Below, in pieces: positions 59,971 to 64,000 of a DNA stretch of 64,000 bases. A program made the position numbers and the translations under genes. Within the stretch, counting starts at the first letter, position 1; each line of letters starts with the position of its first letter. The notes below the pieces were generated by a model, which saw only the letters and a program-made list of their open reading frames with translations, made no database searches and was not told where the DNA came from. The DNA is from Protula sp. h YS-2021 (Eukaryota; Annelida; Polychaeta; Sabellida; Serpulidae). The stretch covers positions 52,609,869-52,673,868 of the forward strand of contig OX457025.1 of the NCBI GenBank assembly GCA_949752745.1. Direction: 5' to 3'.

Positions 59971-62900
59971 TCAATTAACCATCCCCCCATGCATTGCACT
60001 GTCTCTCTATCACTGCTTCCGCAGCACAAGAACCACAATCAAAGAAGGCAAACACATTTTCAAAAGAAATTCAACTTCACACTTTTAATTACGTGCAATG
60101 CGGAAGCAAATCTGAACAATGATTGTCACCAGTGGCGGAAACAAAGGGGGGGGGGGGTTCAGGGTTGCAACCCACCCTAAATAATTTAATTTAAGAAGAC
60201 TTTGCTCCATACAATAAGGAAATCAATGGCAATTTATACAATATTTACACTAAGTCTGAACCAAAAGCTTCAGAAAAATGTAATATTGCAGAGTATCCGA
60301 ACCTCATGCCTTAACCAAATAAAAACTACAGCGCGCATGTGTAAGATGTATCCATACAGTTGTAGAAAATTTAAGCGTTTTAAGATCAAAATATAAGCAA
60401 CAAGATAATAAAGACAGTCACTGAGGCATTTTTGGGCCCATCAATTCAAAAACAAAAATTAGAAAACTCTAACCACACGTGCGACAAACACAGCTTATTT
60501 TAACAAAGACAACAGAAAAAAAATGTAAAATGTGAAAAATAGTGCGTAAATGTGAGAACCAGCCTACAAACTATTATATTAATCTTCCCCACTTTGAAAA
60601 CCAAAATTTATCATACAATACAAGCATAAAAGGTTGTTCTCTTTCCTTTCAATCGTATAAATTCAGAAATGCAAAGTGTATAAGATTTAAGGCCAACAAA
60701 ATCTTTGTAACTAGATCTTAAAATTCCTTTTTTTTTAACATTCAATTTCACTCAAACAGTACGATATGGAATATCGGGCTTAGCCAGCATTTTTTCAAGG
60801 AGTTTGTTTCAAATGTCTCCGCATAAATAACTTGGTTCTTGGGGTAGGTGGGAGTAGGGAAGGGGGTCGATTTAAAGTATATTTGAACCACTTTTTCAAG
60901 GCAGCCCTTATCAATGTTGCGATACCTAACATTGTTTATTCTAAGGATCCGCTTTCACGATTTTTTTAAGAATATATTTTTCTTTCTCAAAAGCAGAAAT
61001 ATCAAGAGGATACGGGATGGCCTCAAGGATTATGTCATAAACAATAACAATTTCACTTTCATCCGACCTTGGTCTGTACAATCAGAAAAATAATGACAAT
61101 ATATCGAGCAGTTACACTTAGTCCAAACAAAACTCGTCAGAGAAATGTAACATTCTAGAGTAAACAGACCCTATCTCTTTACGAAAAAAAATAATAAACC
61201 GCACACATGAGAGATTTGTGCACGCAACTGTAGAAAATTGAAGCGTTTTAAGATCATACCACCAATGAAAAGAAAATAAAGTTAGTCATTCGCAGCGGTT
61301 TGGGCCCATCGATTCAAAAGGAAAATTAGAAGATTTTAACCGCATGAGGAAATACAGCTAATTTTAACAGAGATAAGAGAAAAATAAGTTTATAACGTCG
61401 TCTACAGCACATTCAGATAAACTGTGTAAAATAGCATGCAAATATGAGAAACAGCCTGCAAACTATTACAGTAATCTTCCGCAGTTTGAAAACCGGAATT
61501 TACCACACATTACAAGCATAAAAAGTTGTTGTTCTCTTTTTATTTTTCAATTTTATAAATGCTGAATTGTAAATGTGTATCACTTTCACGCCAATTAAAA
61601 CCTTATAACTAGATCTTAAAAGCCCTTTTTTTGTTTAATCCAATGTCACTCAAACAGCACGATATGGAATATCGGGCGTAGACAGCATTTTTTCAAGGAG
61701 TTTGTGAATTTCCGTTGCGTGACATTAAAAGTATTGTTTCAAATGTCTCCGCATAAATAACTTGGTTCTTGGGGTAGGTGGGAGTAGGGAGGGGGGTCGA
61801 TTTAAAGTATATTTGAACCACTTTTTCAAGGCAGCCCTTATCAATGTTGCGATACCTAAGATTATTTATTCTAAGGATCCGCTTTCACGATTTTTTTAAG
61901 AATATATTTTTCTTTCTCAAAAGCAGAAATATCAAGAGGAGACGGGATGGCCTCAAGGATTATGTCATAAACAATAACAATTTCACTTTCATCAGACCTT
62001 GGTCTGTACAATCAGAAAAATAATGACAATATATCGAGCAGTTACACTTAGTCCAAACAAACTCGTCAGAGAAATGTAACATTCTAGAGTAAACAGACCC
62101 TATCTCTTTACGAAAAAAAATAATAAACCGCACACATGAGAGATTTGTGCACGCAACTGTAGAAAATTGAAGGGTTTTAAGATCATACCACCAATGAAAA
62201 GAAAATAAAGTCCGTCATTCGCAGCGGTTTGGGCCCATCGATTCAAAAGGAAAATTAGAAGATTCTAACCGCATGAGGAAATACAGCTAATTTTAACAGA
62301 GATAAGAGAAAAATAAGTGTATAACGTCGTCTACAGCACATTCAGATAAACTGTGTAAAATAGCATGCAAATATGAAAAACAGCCTGCAAACTATTACAG
62401 TAATCTTCCGCAGTTTGAAAACCGGAATTTACCACACATTACAAGCATAAAAAGTTGTTGTTCTCTTTTTATTTTTCAATTTTATAAATGCTGAATTGTA
62501 AATGTGTATCACTTTCACGCCAATTAAAACCTTATAACTAGATCTTAAAAGCCCTTTTTTTGTTTAATCCAATGTCACTCAAACAGCACGATATGGAATA
62601 TCGGGCGTAGACAGCATTTTTTCAAGGAGTTTGTGAATTTCCGTTGCGTGACATTAAAAGTATTGTTTCAAATGTCTCCGCATAAATAACTTGGTTCTTG
62701 GGGTAGGTGGGAGTAGGGAGGGGGGTCGATTTAAAGTATATTTGAACCACTTTTTCAAGGCAGCCCATATCAATGTTGCGATACCTAAGATTATTTATTC
62801 TAAGGATCCGCTTTCACGATTTTTTTAAGAATATATTTTTCTTTCTCAAAAGCAGAAATATCATGAGGAGACGGGATGGCCTCAAGGATTATGTCATAAA

Positions 62901-64000
62901 CAATAACAATTTCACTTTCATCAGACCTTGGTCTGTACATTTAGAAAAATAATGACAATATGTCGAGCAGTTACACTTAGTCCAAACAAAACTCCTCAGA
63001 GAAATGTAACATTCCAGAGTAAACAGACCCTATCTCTTTACGAAAAAAATAACAAAACGCACACATAAGAGATTTGTGCACGCAACTGTAGAAAATTGAA
63101 GCATTTTAAGATCATACCACTAATGAAAAGAAAATAAAATCTGTCATTCGCAGCGGTTTTGGGCCCATCGATTCAAAAGGAAAATGAGAAGATTCTAACC
63201 GCATGTATAAATACAGCTAATTTTAACAGAGATAAGAGAAAAATAAATGTATAACGTCGTCTACAGCACATTCAGATAAACTGTGTAAAATAGCATGCAA
63301 ATATGAGAAACAGCCTGCAAACTATTATAGTAATCTTCCCCAGTTTGAAAACCGGAATTTACCACACATTACAAGCATAAAAAGTTGTTGTTCTCTTTTT
63401 TTTATAATTTTATAAATGCTGAATCGTAAATGTGTATCACTTTCATGCCAATTAAAACCTTATAACTAGATTTTAAAAGTCCTTTTTTGTTTAATCCAAT
63501 GTCACTCAAACAGCACGACATGGAATATCGGGCGTAGCCAGCATTTTTTCAAGGAGTTTGTGAATTTCCGTTGCGTGACATTAAAAGTATTGTTTCAAAT
63601 GTCTCCGCATAAATAACTTGGTTCTTGGGGTAGGTGGGAGTAGGGACGGGGGATGGATTTAAAGTATATTTGAACAACTTTTTCAAGGCAGCCCTTATTA
63701 ATGTTGCGATACCTAAGATTGTTCATTCTAAGGATCCGCTTTCACGATTTTTTTAAGAATATATTTTTCTTTCTCAAAAGCAGAAATATCAAGAGGAGAC
63801 GGGATGGCCTCAAGGATTATGTCATAAACAATAACAATTTCACTTTCATCAGACCTTGGTCTGTACAATCAGAAAAATAATGACAATATATCGAGCAGTT
63901 ACACTTAGTCCAAACAAAACTCCTCAGAGAAATGTAACATTCCAGAGTAAACAGACCCTATCTCTTTACGAAAAAAATAACAAAAACGCACACATGAGAG
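59971..64000 (-). repeat. Composite repeat block R2 (inverted; continues past the window)
   Basis: From TCAATTAACCATCCCCCCAT onward it matches 32226 onward almost base for base, then runs into inverted tandem units (landmarks near 61708, 62633 and 63570). It holds intact exon-like segments at 61073..60941, 62003..61871, 62932..62800 and 63860..63728. The first unit lacks part of its conserved box near 60810. Confidence 0.85.

Overview
The window is animal nuclear DNA. Genes are split by GT-AG introns, intergenic DNA is AT-rich, and there are very long (CA)n arrays, a tRNA-derived SINE family, several inverted-repeat elements, and dispersed repeats ending in GACGGACGG-type tails. I favour a marine invertebrate (mollusc or another lophotrochozoan), but the sequence alone does not settle the taxon. 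Most long ORFs are translations of (CA)n or of repeats.

Three paralogous genes lie head to tail on the minus strand, with first coding exons at about 0.7, 30.4 and 44.3 kb. Each shows a probable 5'UTR exon ending in a good donor, then an acceptor directly abutting an ATG (M-P/L-R/K-KKG), then a divergent PWWP module split over exons of conserved phase. Gene 1 runs off the left edge. Gene 2 (about 31.9 to 20.1 kb) can be followed through eleven coding exons: PWWP, acidic/Ser linker, eight 23-residue repeats, more linker, a 2.5-kb exon with C2H2 and C2HC fingers and a tyrosine-recombinase-like core, an acidic/basic exon and two Myb/SANT-like modules. It looks like a host gene built around a domesticated tyrosine recombinase tied to a chromatin-reader module. 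A one-base frame break sits inside its large exon. Gene 3 has only the PWWP-side exons in the window and no recombinase body of its own.

The rest is mostly repeats. A composite block occurs in forward orientation (4.87-13.5 kb and 49.95-59.97 kb) and inverted (32.2-35.6 kb and 59.97-64 kb). It consists of flanking copies of a 0.6-kb module with a conserved hairpin around tandem units of about 0.92 kb. Each tandem unit carries an exon-like 133-nt segment with a splice acceptor, a 43-codon frame with a SUMO-interaction-like motif, and a stop immediately followed by AATAAA. Fourteen of about twenty copies look intact.

Other regions: 1.1-3.2 kb direct duplication; 13.8-14.4 kb a 134-aa ORF with a broken partial duplicate; 15.5-16.8, 16.96-18.9 and 19.2-19.7 kb tandem repeats; 36.2-37.3 kb a (CA)n of about 1,060 bp; 38.1-41.8 kb a tandem array of about 1-kb complex units; 42.0-42.2 kb a long inverted repeat; 44.7-49.0 kb low-complexity G-rich and dispersed repeats. 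No tRNA, rRNA or CRISPR was found.
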